The notes under the pieces were generated by a model that saw only the letters and a program-made list of their open reading frames with translations, made no database searches and was not told the origin of the DNA. Positions 10,378-19,896 of a stretch of DNA of 46,516 nt are shown in pieces. A program made the position numbers and the translations under genes. Source of the DNA: Actinomycetota bacterium (GTDB lineage Bacteria; Actinomycetota; Thermoleophilia; Miltoncostaeales; Miltoncostaeaceae); contig CANJMX010000002.1 in the NCBI GenBank assembly GCA_947475125.1, positions 1 to 46,516 of the forward strand, written 5' to 3'. Position 1 is the stretch's first letter, and each line of letters opens with the position of its first letter.

Positions 10378-11439
10378 TTAGCCCAGGTTCGCCAGCGCCT
10401 TGTTGGCACCGGTGCGCAGCTGACCCGAGAGCGCCACAAATCCGAGGCTCTCAAGCTTGCTCTGGGCGGTCTTGCCCAGGAAGTACGACAGGGCCGCGGA
10501 GACGGCACCGTTGTTCGGCATACCGGCACGCACCAGGATGAAGGTGGTGGTGGTGATGGGGTACGAACCAGAGTTCGGCGACGCCGTGAAGTCCATCTTG
10601 AGGTCGCCGGCCTTGATCTTGGCGTTCTGTGCAGCCGTGGGCGTACCGCCGAGCTGAATCGTCTTGGTCGACGGCAGCACGTACTGCATCACGCGGCCCT
10701 TACCCTTGACGATGCGCTTCTCACCGACGGCAACGACGTTGGTCTGAAGCCCGGCACGGATGGCGTCGCCCAGGTCGACGTAGCCAATGGCGTTGTCGTT
10801 GCTGTTTACGCAGTTGGCGACACCGGCGTTACCGGATGCCGACTGCAGGGCGGGAGCCGTCCAGGCCGGAGTCTGGTTCTGGCCGCCGGAGCTGACCTTC
10901 GCCTTGTACGACGCGCTCACCTTGGACAGGTAATTGCTGAAGTTGCCCGAGGTGCCCGAGGCGTCACTGCGCACGCACACCGTAATGGGCGATGCAGGGA
11001 ACTTGATGCCCTTGTTGGTCTTGGTGATCTTGGCGTCATTCCAGGTGGTGATGGCACCCGAGAAGATGTCGCCGAGAGTCGAGCCATCGATCTTGACCTT
11101 GTTGCCCGTCACGCCCGAGACGTGCACGGGAATGGAGATGGCACCGTAGAGCGTGGGGATGTAGGTGACGTTGGCACCACCGAAGGTGGCGACCTGCGCG
11201 TCGGACATGATGACGTCCGAGCCAGCGAAGTCGACGGTCTTGGCGGCGAGGGCCTTGATGCCTGAGCCGGAGCCGACGCCCGTGTACGAGCAGGCGCCCG
11301 AGTCGGAGCACCAGGTCTGGTAGGCGATGGCCGGGAAGGTTGCGCCGGAGCCGGTTGCGGCGCCGAATGCGCTTGCCGAGCCGGCGAGCGAGAGGCCCGC
11401 GGCGGACAGCAGCGCGACGTTACGGAGAGTGCGGTTCAC
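10378..11439 (-). CDS. pstS: Phosphate ABC transporter substrate-binding protein PstS
   Basis: Signal peptide, TGSGATFPAIAYQTWCSDSGACSYTGVGSGSGIKALAAKTVDFAGSDVIMSD...SDASGTSGNFSNYL. Confidence 0.94.
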   Translation of the reverse strand: MNRTLRNVALLSAAGLSLAGSASAFGAATGSGATFPAIAYQTWCSDSGACSYTGVGSGSGIKALAAKTVDFAGSDVIMSDAQVATFGGANVTYIPTLYGAISIPVHVSGVTGNKVKIDGSTLGDIFSGAITTWNDAKITKTNKGIKFPASPITVCVRSDASGTSGNFSNYLSKVSASYKAKVSSGGQNQTPAWTAPALQSASGNAGVANCVNSNDNAIGYVDLGDAIRAGLQTNVVAVGEKRIVKGKGRVMQYVLPSTKTIQLGGTPTAAQNAKIKAGDLKMDFTASPNSGSYPITTTTFILVRAGMPNNGAVSAALSYFLGKTAQSKLESLGFVALSGQLRTGANKALANLG

Positions 11440-11524
11440 GTGTGAGATGTCTCCTGAGATGAGTGCTGGGGAACTTCCCTCCCGGGTGCGCCCCGCGAGT
11501 CACTGGGAGTGTTCCCCGACTCCT

Positions 11525-11627
11525 GTGAACGACTTGTGACCTGTTACAGGCATCCTGTGACCATCCTGTGAAACCGCTTCGCGCCTTCGTTTTCACGTAT
11601 TCACGGCCTGTTCACGAGTCCGTCACG
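11525..11627. promoter_or_regulatory. Putative divergent PHO-box arrays between pstS and the response regulator
   Basis: GTGA units at 11525, 11536, 11557, 11568 (11-nt grid) and TTCACG/GTCACG units at 11600, 11611, 11622 (11-nt grid) in the opposite orientation. Confidence 0.6.
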
Positions 11628-11662
11628 ATTCAGCCCTGACACAGACGTAACGTCGCCGTCAT

Positions 11663-12406
11663 ATGAGCACAGTTCCTGATCCGAACCGCCGCACCGTCCT
11701 TGTGGTGGAAGATGATGAGTCCACCGCGCAGGCCGTGGCCTGGCATCTGTCCAAGGCCGGATACGCCACCAGCGTGGCCCGTGACGGGCTCGCCGCCCTC
11801 ACCACGCTCAAGGCGTGGCAGCCCGATGCCGTGGTGCTCGACCTCATGTTGCCGCACGTGGACGGGTGGGCAATCATCCGCGACGTACGCCGCTGGGCTC
11901 CCAACCTGCCCATCATCGTGATGACCGCGCGCCCCGACGAGGGGGAGCGCCTTGAGGCACTTACGCTCGGGGCCGACGACCTGCTGCGAAAGCCATTCTC
12001 GGCCCGCGAGCTGGTGGCGCGACTCGATACCGCCCTGCGGCGTGCCGAGGTGCTGGGCGAGGGCGATCCATCTGAGGTGTCGATGGGCGACCTCGAGATC
12101 GACCGCGACCGCCTGCAAGTGCGGGTGGCCGACGAAGTGGCACCGCTCACACCGCTCGAGACCAAACTGCTGTGGATCCTCGCCGAGGAGAAGGGCCGAT
12201 CGCTGTCACGTGACGCGATCTTTGAGCGTGTGTGGGGCGGCGACCGCCCGCATGGCGACCGCTCGGTAGATGTTCTTGTGCGCCGCCTGCGACGCAAGGT
12301 TGACGAAACCGGCGGGCGCTACACCTACGTGCAGACCGAGCACCGGGTCGGGTACCGCCTGGAAGCCATCGCCAAGGCATTCCCCGTGGGGCGCCGGCGG
12401 GGCTAG
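11663..12406 (+). CDS. OmpR/PhoB-family response regulator (PhoP/RegX3-like)
   Basis: TVLVVEDDESTAQAVAWHLSKAGY...VVLDLMLPHVDGW...GADDLLRKPFSARELVARL, C-terminal winged helix RDAIFERVWGGDRPHGDRSVDVLVRRLRRKVD. Confidence 0.95.
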   Translation: MSTVPDPNRRTVLVVEDDESTAQAVAWHLSKAGYATSVARDGLAALTTLKAWQPDAVVLDLMLPHVDGWAIIRDVRRWAPNLPIIVMTARPDEGERLEALTLGADDLLRKPFSARELVARLDTALRRAEVLGEGDPSEVSMGDLEIDRDRLQVRVADEVAPLTPLETKLLWILAEEKGRSLSRDAIFERVWGGDRPHGDRSVDVLVRRLRRKVDETGGRYTYVQTEHRVGYRLEAIAKAFPVGRRRG

Positions 12407-14013
12407 GCGTCGAGCCGCGGTACCCGCTGCACCGCCAGCACCGAGACGTCGTCGCGCAGGTTGCCCTCGTCGTAGCGTCGCGCGCGCTCGGTGAGGTATG
12501 CCATGCGCTCCTCAAGAGGCAGGTGCGCCGAGGCAGCCAAGGTCTCGATGACTCGTGACGACCCGAACATGACGTCGCCCTGCCGCGCCTCCACCAGACC
12601 ATCGGTGTAGATCACCAGGGTGCCACCCTCGGGAATCGTGACCTCGGTCACCGGCCATGATGGCGGGTCGAGCAGGCCAAGAATGGGGCCCCGCTCCTCC
12701 ACCTCGATGAGCGCGCCGGTGCCGCCGGACATCACGATTGGCCTGGGGTGCCCGGCAAGTGCGATCTCGGCGCGGCCGTCGGGGTGCACGTGGCAGTGGC
12801 ACATGGTGGAGAAGATTCCCTGTTCGCGTTCGCCCGGGCCAACGACAAGGCCATTCAGCACACCCAGCACGCGCTGCGGGTCGGGATCCACCTCAACCAG
12901 CGCGCGCCAGCCGAATCGCATGCGTGCAGCCCGTGCGGCCGGCTCGGCACCGTGCCCGGCAACATCGCCCACCACCACCACGAGACTTCCGTCAGGAAGC
13001 ACGCGGGCGTCGTAGAAGTCGCCCCCGATGGCAAGCCCCGGGCTCATGGGCAGATAGCGGGCCGCCAGACGCAGGCCGGGAACGGCGGGCAGGTTCTCGG
13101 GAAGCAGACCCTTCTCCACCGTGCGCCACAGACGCCGCTCGGCGCGCGCGGCCTCGGTGCGACGGGCACTGGCCTCAGCGGCGTCACGCTGTACCACCAC
13201 CTGCCCCTGCATCTCGTTGAACGACTCCACCAGCTGGTGAACCTCACGCGCAGCGCTCTCCGGGAGCGGCACCTTCTCGCCCGTGCGGCCCGCCCCCACG
13301 CGCCGCACTCCCTGCAGCAGCGATCCAAGTGGGGCACCCACCCGGCGCCACAGCAGCCGCGTGGCGCCCAGAACGGTGAGCACGGCGATGACAGATCCGA
13401 GGAGGAGAGCGAGGATGGTGAGGGTGCGCCGGCGGTCGGCACGGCGAAGCGCAGTCTGACGCTCGCGCTCCACGAGCCCCCGGAGTTCGGCCTGCTCCGC
13501 TCGCAGCGCGTCGAGGCGGGCCTTGTCGATGCCCTGATTAATGCGATCCACCGCGCCCTGGATGTCGCCCTGCTTGCGCAGGTCAATAAGGGTCGCGGCC
13601 TCGGAGAACCACAGCTGGGCGGCGCGGTCGATCGAGGCCACCGACTGCTCCAGTTTGGGGCTGCCGGTCACGAGCCCCTGCAGCCGCGCGATGCTGCGCG
13701 GGTACGAGGCCTCGGCCTTGACGTACGGCACCAGATAGTTGGGTCGGCCGGTGAGCGTGTACCCGCTCACGCCGGTCTCGGCATTCAGCAGGTCGGCGAG
13801 GATGGATTCGGCCGTGGTGGCGCGCGTGACGGCCACCTGCTGATCGTCGCGGTACGACGCCGTGGATGCGTACACGCCGATGATGGCCAGGGCGCTGAGC
13901 ACGCCCAGCACCAGACCCACGCCCACCACCACGCGTGTGAGCAGCCCACGCAGCGACGGGGTGCCCCGACCGCGGAGCACCGACCAGAGGTCGCGCCTGT
14001 CCGGATCCCTCAT
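12403..14013 (-). CDS. CHASE3-like/HAMP sensor with SpoIIE-type PP2C phosphatase
   Basis: ESILADLLNAETGVSGYTLTGRPNYLVPY (CHASE3-like), HAMP-like segment, LRLAARYLPMSPGLAIGGDFYDARVLPDGSLVVVVGDVAGHG...LVIYTDGLVEAR. Confidence 0.9.
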   Translation of the reverse strand: MRDPDRRDLWSVLRGRGTPSLRGLLTRVVVGVGLVLGVLSALAIIGVYASTASYRDDQQVAVTRATTAESILADLLNAETGVSGYTLTGRPNYLVPYVKAEASYPRSIARLQGLVTGSPKLEQSVASIDRAAQLWFSEAATLIDLRKQGDIQGAVDRINQGIDKARLDALRAEQAELRGLVERERQTALRRADRRRTLTILALLLGSVIAVLTVLGATRLLWRRVGAPLGSLLQGVRRVGAGRTGEKVPLPESAAREVHQLVESFNEMQGQVVVQRDAAEASARRTEAARAERRLWRTVEKGLLPENLPAVPGLRLAARYLPMSPGLAIGGDFYDARVLPDGSLVVVVGDVAGHGAEPAARAARMRFGWRALVEVDPDPQRVLGVLNGLVVGPGEREQGIFSTMCHCHVHPDGRAEIALAGHPRPIVMSGGTGALIEVEERGPILGLLDPPSWPVTEVTIPEGGTLVIYTDGLVEARQGDVMFGSSRVIETLAASAHLPLEERMAYLTERARRYDEGNLRDDVSVLAVQRVPRLDA

Positions 14014-14038
14014 GGAGTATCCGCCGCCCCGAAGGGAC

Positions 14039-14542
14039 TCAGGCGGAGTCCGACGGAGGGCCGTCTGCCACGAGTCGCTGGATTTCGTCGAAGGTGTCGG
14101 GTCGGGTGAGAATCACCAGGGTGTCGTTGGCCCTGATGGGTTCATCCGGATGCGGCATGGGAAGTGCCCCCTCCGTGCGCAGAATGGCCACGATCGTGCC
14201 GCCCGTGGTCCGGCGTATTCGACAGGTCTGCACGGTACGGCCCACAAGCGGGCTGTCGGCTGGGATATCCACCCATTCGAGTGCCAGGTCGTTGAGCGCT
14301 ACATCGAGGTGCTCGGCGAGCTCCGGGCGGTACACCACGCCCCCGAGGATGGACCCCAGTTGGCGGGCCTCGTCGTCGGTGAGAACGAGGACGTCCTCGG
14401 CGTCCTCGTCGGGGTCGCTGCGGTGGTACACCTCGCGCCTCCCGTCGGTGTGCACGATGGCGCACACGTCCTCGCCGCGGGTGGTGTGCATGGTGAATTT
14501 CTTGCCGACGCCGGGGAGGCGTGTCTCTCGGACCTCGATCAC
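14039..14542 (-). CDS. TrkA-C / KhtT-like cation antiporter regulatory subunit
   Basis: MIEVRETRLPGVGKKFTMHTTRGEDVCAIVHTDGRREVYHR...TCRIRRTTGGTIVAILR...IRANDTLVILTRPD; directly precedes the antiporter gene. Confidence 0.85.
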   Translation of the reverse strand: MIEVRETRLPGVGKKFTMHTTRGEDVCAIVHTDGRREVYHRSDPDEDAEDVLVLTDDEARQLGSILGGVVYRPELAEHLDVALNDLALEWVDIPADSPLVGRTVQTCRIRRTTGGTIVAILRTEGALPMPHPDEPIRANDTLVILTRPDTFDEIQRLVADGPPSDSA

Positions 14543-15756
14543 GAACGTTCCTCCTCGTGGGCGACCACCGCTGCGCTGGGTTTCCGGGATCCGAACAACG
14601 CGCGTCCGATCGTTCGGGATTCTCTCATCAGTAGCACTCCAATGAGTGCTGTGACCAGCACAAGCACACCGGCGAATGACGTAATGCGCTGTCGAAAGGC
14701 GGGATCGAGCGCCATGCCGAGGGCTGCGATCTGGGCAAGGATCAGCGAGAACTCACCGCGGGCGATGAGGCTCGACCCCACCGTGAACGACTGCCGGCGC
14801 GAAAATCCGCTGCTGCGGCCGGCGATCCAGCCGGCGACAAGCTTGCCGCCCACCGCCACCACAGCGCCGATGAGGATCCACTGCCAGATCTCCCCGGCCG
14901 ACCCCAGGTCGATCTGCAGGCCGAATGCGAAGAAGAAGATGGCCGCTGCGAAGTCGCGCAGGCCATACAGGTGCCGCTCGATGCGGTCGCGTGCCTCGGT
15001 CTCGGACAGCAGGATTCCCGCCAGCAGTGCCCCGATAGCGGCCGACAGCCCTGCCCACTCCGCCAGCGCGGCGGCACCCACCAGCAGTGCAAGAGCAGCC
15101 AGTACCAGTCGCTCGCGCTCGAGGTACGGACTGACGCGATTGATGTACTTGGGCAGATAGCGGCTGGCCACCAGGAATGCGGCCACGAACGCCACCACAA
15201 TCACGGTACGCGCCGTGATCATGCCCCCACTCACCGTCTGCCCCACCGCCAGTGCGGATGCAACGGCCAGGAACACTGCGACGGCCATGTCCTCAAACAC
15301 CAGGATGCCCAGCACCAGATCGGTCTCATCGTCGGCCAGCCGACGGAAGTCGAACAGGGCCTGGATGATGATGCCGCTGCTTGACACATAGATGATGCCG
15401 GCCACGATGAGGGCCTCGGCGCTCACCCCGAACAGGGCCACGCCCACCGCAAACCCCAGGCCGCCATTCACCACCAGGTCGATCACCCCACCCCGCAGCA
15501 CCAGATTGCGTGCCTGGACCAGGCGCTCAAGGCTGAACTCAAGCCCCAGATAGAACAGCAGCAGGATGATCCCGAGCTCACTGATGAGGTACAGCGGCTC
15601 ACCTTGAAGGAGGGCCGAGGGGAATGGTTCGTAGGGCCCCAGCAGGATGCCCGCGATGATGAACAGCGGGATGGCCGAGAACCTGAGGCGCTCGCCGATG
15701 ATGGCGGCGGCGGCGACCGCGACCAGAATGATCGCGAGTTGCCCGAGAAGGCTCAT
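14539..15756 (-). CDS. CPA2-family cation:proton antiporter (KhtU/KefB-like)
   Basis: ~12 TM helices; LGPYEPFPS, LLLFYLGLEFSLERL, GEFSLILAQIAALG. Confidence 0.9.
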   Translation of the reverse strand: MSLLGQLAIILVAVAAAAIIGERLRFSAIPLFIIAGILLGPYEPFPSALLQGEPLYLISELGIILLLFYLGLEFSLERLVQARNLVLRGGVIDLVVNGGLGFAVGVALFGVSAEALIVAGIIYVSSSGIIIQALFDFRRLADDETDLVLGILVFEDMAVAVFLAVASALAVGQTVSGGMITARTVIVVAFVAAFLVASRYLPKYINRVSPYLERERLVLAALALLVGAAALAEWAGLSAAIGALLAGILLSETEARDRIERHLYGLRDFAAAIFFFAFGLQIDLGSAGEIWQWILIGAVVAVGGKLVAGWIAGRSSGFSRRQSFTVGSSLIARGEFSLILAQIAALGMALDPAFRQRITSFAGVLVLVTALIGVLLMRESRTIGRALFGSRKPSAAVVAHEEERS

Positions 15757-16859
15757 CCGCCCCCGGCCAGCGCACTGCCCACGAGTTCTGAGATGTGGCC
15801 AACCTGTTCGCGCCGCATGCGATCGACGAGCCCAGTGGTGATGTCACGGGCGATTGTGGGGCCGCGGTACACCATGCCGGTCCATACCTCCACCAGTGAT
15901 GCGCCGCTCGCCAGGCGGTCCCACGCCTGATCGGCATCCATGATGCCGCCCACGCCGATAATCACCAGATCCCCACTGGCACGGCGAGCAGCGATGCGGG
16001 TGGCCTCATCTGCACGGGCACGAAGTGGGGGGCCCGACATGCCGCCCTGCTGTGCCGCCGCCGGGTCGGCGGGGTTCGTAAGCCCCTCGCGCGAAATGGT
16101 GGTGTTGGTGAGCACCACCCCGGCCAGTCCCAGTTCTCCCGCAAGGTCAACGGCGTCCTCAATCTGCGCATCGGGCAGATCGGGTGCCAGCTTCACCAGG
16201 AAGGGCATGGGGGCGCGTCCGTCGCGGGCACGCATTGAGGCATCCTCGTCGCGAAGGGCACCGAGGATCGCCGTGAGGTGATCGCGGTCCTGCAACTCGC
16301 GAAGCCCCGGGGTGTTGGGCGACGACACATTTACCACCACAAGATCGGCCACGCCACGAAGCAGACGGTACGAGGCCACGTGATCGGCCGGGGCGTCGTC
16401 GAGTGGCGTCACCTTCGACTTGCCGATGTTGATGGCGATGGGAATTCCGGCGCCGGACCCCTCACGTGCGGCAGCGATGCGCCGGGCTGTGACCGCCGCG
16501 CCATCGTTGTTGAATCCCATGCGGTTGACGATGGCCTCGTCATCCACCAGGCGAAACAGCCGGGGGCGTGGGTTTCCCGGCTGGGCACGGGCGGTCACGG
16601 TGCCGATCTCAGCGAATCCGAACCCCAGGCGTCCCCAGGCGCGCACCGCCCGTCCGTACTTGTCGTAGCCAGCGGCCAGCCCCACCGGGCCGGCGAAGTC
16701 GAGGCCCATCAGCCGCTGGTGCACCGAGGCATCGCGGGTGGCCATGTACCCCTTGGCGGGCATCAGCAGCGGGCTCCCCACCTGCAATGCACGCAGCGCG
16801 GCCTCATGGGCGCGCTCGGGATCCATGCGGAATGCCGTGCGCCGGATGATCGCCGGCAT
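15753..16859 (-). CDS. pyrD: Dihydroorotate dehydrogenase (quinone)
   Basis: RRTAFRMDPERAHEAALRALQ...GLAAGYDKYGRAVRAWGRLGFGFAEIGTVTARAQPGNPRPRLFRL...NVSSPNTPGLRELQ...VLTNTT; start trimmed from ORF 15753..16967. Confidence 0.95.
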   Translation of the reverse strand: MPAIIRRTAFRMDPERAHEAALRALQVGSPLLMPAKGYMATRDASVHQRLMGLDFAGPVGLAAGYDKYGRAVRAWGRLGFGFAEIGTVTARAQPGNPRPRLFRLVDDEAIVNRMGFNNDGAAVTARRIAAAREGSGAGIPIAINIGKSKVTPLDDAPADHVASYRLLRGVADLVVVNVSSPNTPGLRELQDRDHLTAILGALRDEDASMRARDGRAPMPFLVKLAPDLPDAQIEDAVDLAGELGLAGVVLTNTTISREGLTNPADPAAAQQGGMSGPPLRARADEATRIAARRASGDLVIIGVGGIMDADQAWDRLASGASLVEVWTGMVYRGPTIARDITTGLVDRMRREQVGHISELVGSALAGGG

Positions 16860-16864
16860 CCCCA

Positions 16865-17152
16865 TCAGCCGGCCGCCAGCCGGTCGCATGCCCCGGCAAG
16901 CGCCAGGTCCATCTCGGTGATACCGCCCTCGGAGTGCGTCACCAGCCTGATGGTGACGGTGGTCCATCGGATGTCGATGTCGGGGTGGTGGTCGGCGGCC
17001 TCGGCGGCCTCGGCCACGGCGTCCACAAACCGGATGCCGTGGATAAACCCCTCATCGAACGTGAAGGCCTTCACCAGCATGCCCTCGGCAACGCCCCAGC
17101 CGGGGAGCGCGGCAAGCGCGGCATGCAGTTGATCGTCTCCCAGTGGCGGCAT
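16865..17152 (-). CDS. 4a-hydroxytetrahydrobiopterin dehydratase (PCD)
   Basis: HAALAALPGWGVAEGMLVKAFTFDEGFIHGIRFVDAVAEAAEAADHHPDIDIRWTTVTIRLVTHSEGGIT. Confidence 0.93.
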   Translation of the reverse strand: MPPLGDDQLHAALAALPGWGVAEGMLVKAFTFDEGFIHGIRFVDAVAEAAEAADHHPDIDIRWTTVTIRLVTHSEGGITEMDLALAGACDRLAAG

Positions 17153-17194
17153 TGGCGACACCCTAGCGAGCGCCCGGGCTGCGACACTCCGCGT

Positions 17195-19438
17195 GTGAGC
17201 GACGCTCCAACCACGCATCCCAACGGCATGAAGCGGATGGAGCGGGGCGCCGGCTGGCTGGCCCGCCGGATCGCGGGGCCGGGAACCGGCAGGCCCGCCC
17301 CTTTAAGCGCCGTCCGCATGGCCCTTGCCGTTGCGCTGCCCTTGCTCCTCGGGCTGGCGGGTGGTCGCCTGGACCTGGGGAGCGTGGGTGCCATCGCGGC
17401 CCTCTTCACGGCCATCGTGGAACCCGGTGGCGGGTACCGGCGCCATGCGCAGGTGTACGCCGTGGTCACCGCGCTCAACATCGTGGTGGTGGTGCTGGCA
17501 GTGCAGGTGGCCCACGCCGCGCTGGCGGCGGCCGTCGTGATGCTGGCGCTCGGCATTCTGGCCGGGCTCGCATCGGCGTGGGGGGAGGTGCCCACCATGG
17601 CCGCCCCCGCGCCGCTCGGCCTGTTCATCCTCGCTCAGGGCCTGCACCCCACTCCGCGGCTGGCAGATGCCGTGCTGGCGGTGCTCGTTGGAAGTGGATG
17701 GGTAATGGTGCTGTCGGTACTGCCATGGCCCATCGCGCCATTCGCCCCGGCCGAGTTGGCAGTGAGCGACGCATGGCTCTCGGTTGCCGCATTCGCGCGC
17801 GATCCCACCAGCACCCGACTCGAGATGACGGCGATCAATGCGATTGAGGACGGCCGTGAGGTGGTGGCGGTTATCCGTAGCCGCCGCGCGGGCTGGTCGG
17901 ACCGCTCGCACCGATTATGGGCGGCACTGGTAGCGGCTCAGCGCGTGACGGCGCTGATCTCGGCCGTGGCCGACGACCGGCGGAAGGAGCCGGCCGACCC
18001 GCCGACCCGGGCCGCAATGGACAACATGCTCGCGCAGGTATCACTGACGGCGGCGGCCATCGCCATGTGCACGGTGATTCCCCGGGGGCGGCCCGACCTG
18101 ACGGCGCTCAACGATGCAGCCGCCACCGTGCATTCGACCGTGCCATCGCCCGATGGCCTCACCGGTCCGCCACTGCACGCAGCCCTGATCGCCGCTGGAC
18201 GGGCCCGGGCCGCGAAACGGCTCTTGCTGCGAGTGCGAGAGGCGGTCGATGCGCTTGACCTTCCGGAGGTGCCATCGATCGACATCCCTGCGCCTGCGCC
18301 CCTGCACCTGATGGATCAACTGCGGGCGGCGCTCACGTGGAGGTCAACCGCTCTGCGGCACGGCCTGCGACTGGGCGCGGCCACGGGCATCTCGATGGGA
18401 GTGTTCACCGCCCTTGGACCCGGGGGAATTCTGGGTGTGACACATGGCGCGTGGGTCACCCTGACGCTCATGGCCGTCTTGCGCCCCACGCTGGGCGACT
18501 CAGTTGAGATGGCGATGCAGCGAACCATCGGCACCGCGATCGGCGGCGTGGTTGCGGTGGGCATGCTGGTGGTGCTCCCCGCGCAAGCGGCACTGGTGGG
18601 CGGGATCATCGTGATATCCACACTCGCCGCACTGCTGCGTCCGGTCAACGCCATGTGGTTCGTGATCCTGTTCACACCCATCCCCCTCGTGTTCGCGGCC
18701 AGCGGAGGCGCATCGGGCACCGACCTCATGTGGGAGCGACTCACGGCCACGGGGCTGGCCTGCGCCGCCGGAATGATCATCGCCACCCTTCTCTGGCCCA
18801 CTCGCAGTGCCCATGAGTTGCCGCAGGTACTTGCCCGTGCCCTTCGCACCGACGCCCGCGATGCCGACGCCATGATCGCCACGGTCACCGGCGAACTGCG
18901 CCCCGGGACGGCGTCCGAGGCGCAGCGACGGGCGATGCTCGCGGCCGACGAGGCCACGCGCGTCGCCCAGGCGCAGATCGTGGAGTCGCTCACGGTCTTC
19001 CTGCACCCGACGCCAATCATCGCGCTTGAGGCGGCGGTGCTGAAACTGCCGCAGGAGATTGCCGTGCTCGGCGTGCGGGCGTGGAAGGACGGCACGGATA
19101 TCCCCGGCATCGACGCCGTACGCGCCGAGATCGCGCGGTCACTCGAGGACATCGCAACCGCGATCGGCGATCGCCTGCCGCCCGCCCCCGAGACCGGCCT
19201 GGTCGACGTGCTCGACCCGGCATGGGAGGCGCTCCGCCGCTCCGAAGCGGCCGGCACCCCCGACGTGCGCCTGGCCGCGGCGGTGGATGCACTTGACGCC
19301 GTGCTGCATGGAATCGAGCGCATTGCCGACGACGCTGCCGTGTGGGCGGCATCCGGTACGGGACAAGGCGACGGCCCGTGGTTCCGCCGCCTTGTCCCGG
19401 CTCCGCGCATGGCCCAGCGCACCAGCGGGACCGCCTGA
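17195..19438 (+). CDS. FUSC-family integral membrane protein
   Basis: Two TM blocks separated by a soluble region; second block HGLRLGAATGISMGVFTALGPGGILGVTHGAWVTLTLMAVLRPTLGDSVEMAMQRTIGTAIGGVVA. Confidence 0.85.
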   Translation: MSDAPTTHPNGMKRMERGAGWLARRIAGPGTGRPAPLSAVRMALAVALPLLLGLAGGRLDLGSVGAIAALFTAIVEPGGGYRRHAQVYAVVTALNIVVVVLAVQVAHAALAAAVVMLALGILAGLASAWGEVPTMAAPAPLGLFILAQGLHPTPRLADAVLAVLVGSGWVMVLSVLPWPIAPFAPAELAVSDAWLSVAAFARDPTSTRLEMTAINAIEDGREVVAVIRSRRAGWSDRSHRLWAALVAAQRVTALISAVADDRRKEPADPPTRAAMDNMLAQVSLTAAAIAMCTVIPRGRPDLTALNDAAATVHSTVPSPDGLTGPPLHAALIAAGRARAAKRLLLRVREAVDALDLPEVPSIDIPAPAPLHLMDQLRAALTWRSTALRHGLRLGAATGISMGVFTALGPGGILGVTHGAWVTLTLMAVLRPTLGDSVEMAMQRTIGTAIGGVVAVGMLVVLPAQAALVGGIIVISTLAALLRPVNAMWFVILFTPIPLVFAASGGASGTDLMWERLTATGLACAAGMIIATLLWPTRSAHELPQVLARALRTDARDADAMIATVTGELRPGTASEAQRRAMLAADEATRVAQAQIVESLTVFLHPTPIIALEAAVLKLPQEIAVLGVRAWKDGTDIPGIDAVRAEIARSLEDIATAIGDRLPPAPETGLVDVLDPAWEALRRSEAAGTPDVRLAAAVDALDAVLHGIERIADDAAVWAASGTGQGDGPWFRRLVPAPRMAQRTSGTA

Positions 19439-19464
19439 CCCGCGCGGGGCGTTACCCTTCCGGG

Positions 19465-19538
19465 GCGCCGTTAGCTCAGTTGGTCAGAGCAGGGGACTTT
19501 TAATCCCAAGGTCCTGGGTTCGAATCCCAGACGGCGCA
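19465..19538 (+). tRNA. tRNA-Lys (anticodon TTT)
   Basis: Acceptor GCGCCGT/ACGGCGC, D arm GCTC..GAGC, anticodon loop CTTTTAA, T arm CTGGG TTCGAAT CCCAG. Confidence 0.95.
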
Positions 19539-19540
19539 TT
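19494..19540 (+). repeat. att repeat (tRNA-proximal copy)
   Basis: Identical to 34368-34414; covers anticodon loop to 3' end of tRNA-Lys. Confidence 0.93.
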
Positions 19541-19896
19541 GGGTGGATCCCGCATTAGCAGTGGCATTCCATCTCCGTCTCAAATGGCAGACCGATTGAG
19601 GTGGGACACCAAGGTGGGACACCGGACGGCAATTCCGGCCCTCTTGATCGTCCCTCGGTGATGCCTCGCCCCCACCGGGGGGGGGTAGAGGGGTACACCG
19701 TCGCGGGAAGGGTCGGGGGTCGTCGTAACTGGGTGCCCTTAGGCGCGATTCCGCGGGCGCCCGTAACCGACAGGGGCAGGCCCTGCCTGTCGTGGACTGA
19801 GTGGGTTCGGGCCCTCAATACTCACCGAGGCGTCGACTTCCTGACACACTGGAGTTGAGTCATTTCCGCTCAGCATCCCCCTCAGGGAGCCCCAAG

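Noticed and set aside
10330-11265. Plus-strand 311-aa ORF opposite pstS
   Set aside because: High-GC shadow ORF; sense strand is clearly pstS
12748-14109. Plus-strand 453-aa ORF opposite the SpoIIE phosphatase
   Set aside because: His/Arg/Gly-rich shadow ORF without recognisable domain; minus strand carries a full phosphatase
18316-19422. Minus-strand 368-aa ORF opposite the FUSC gene
   Set aside because: Low-complexity Ala/Ser/Arg composition typical of antisense shadow frames in GC-rich DNA
19669-19690. G9 homopolymer (CACCGGGGGGGGGTAGAG) as a phase-variation switch
   Set aside because: Lies ~200 bp upstream of the 19897 start, not in a coding region or recognisable promoter; could be assembly-sensitive
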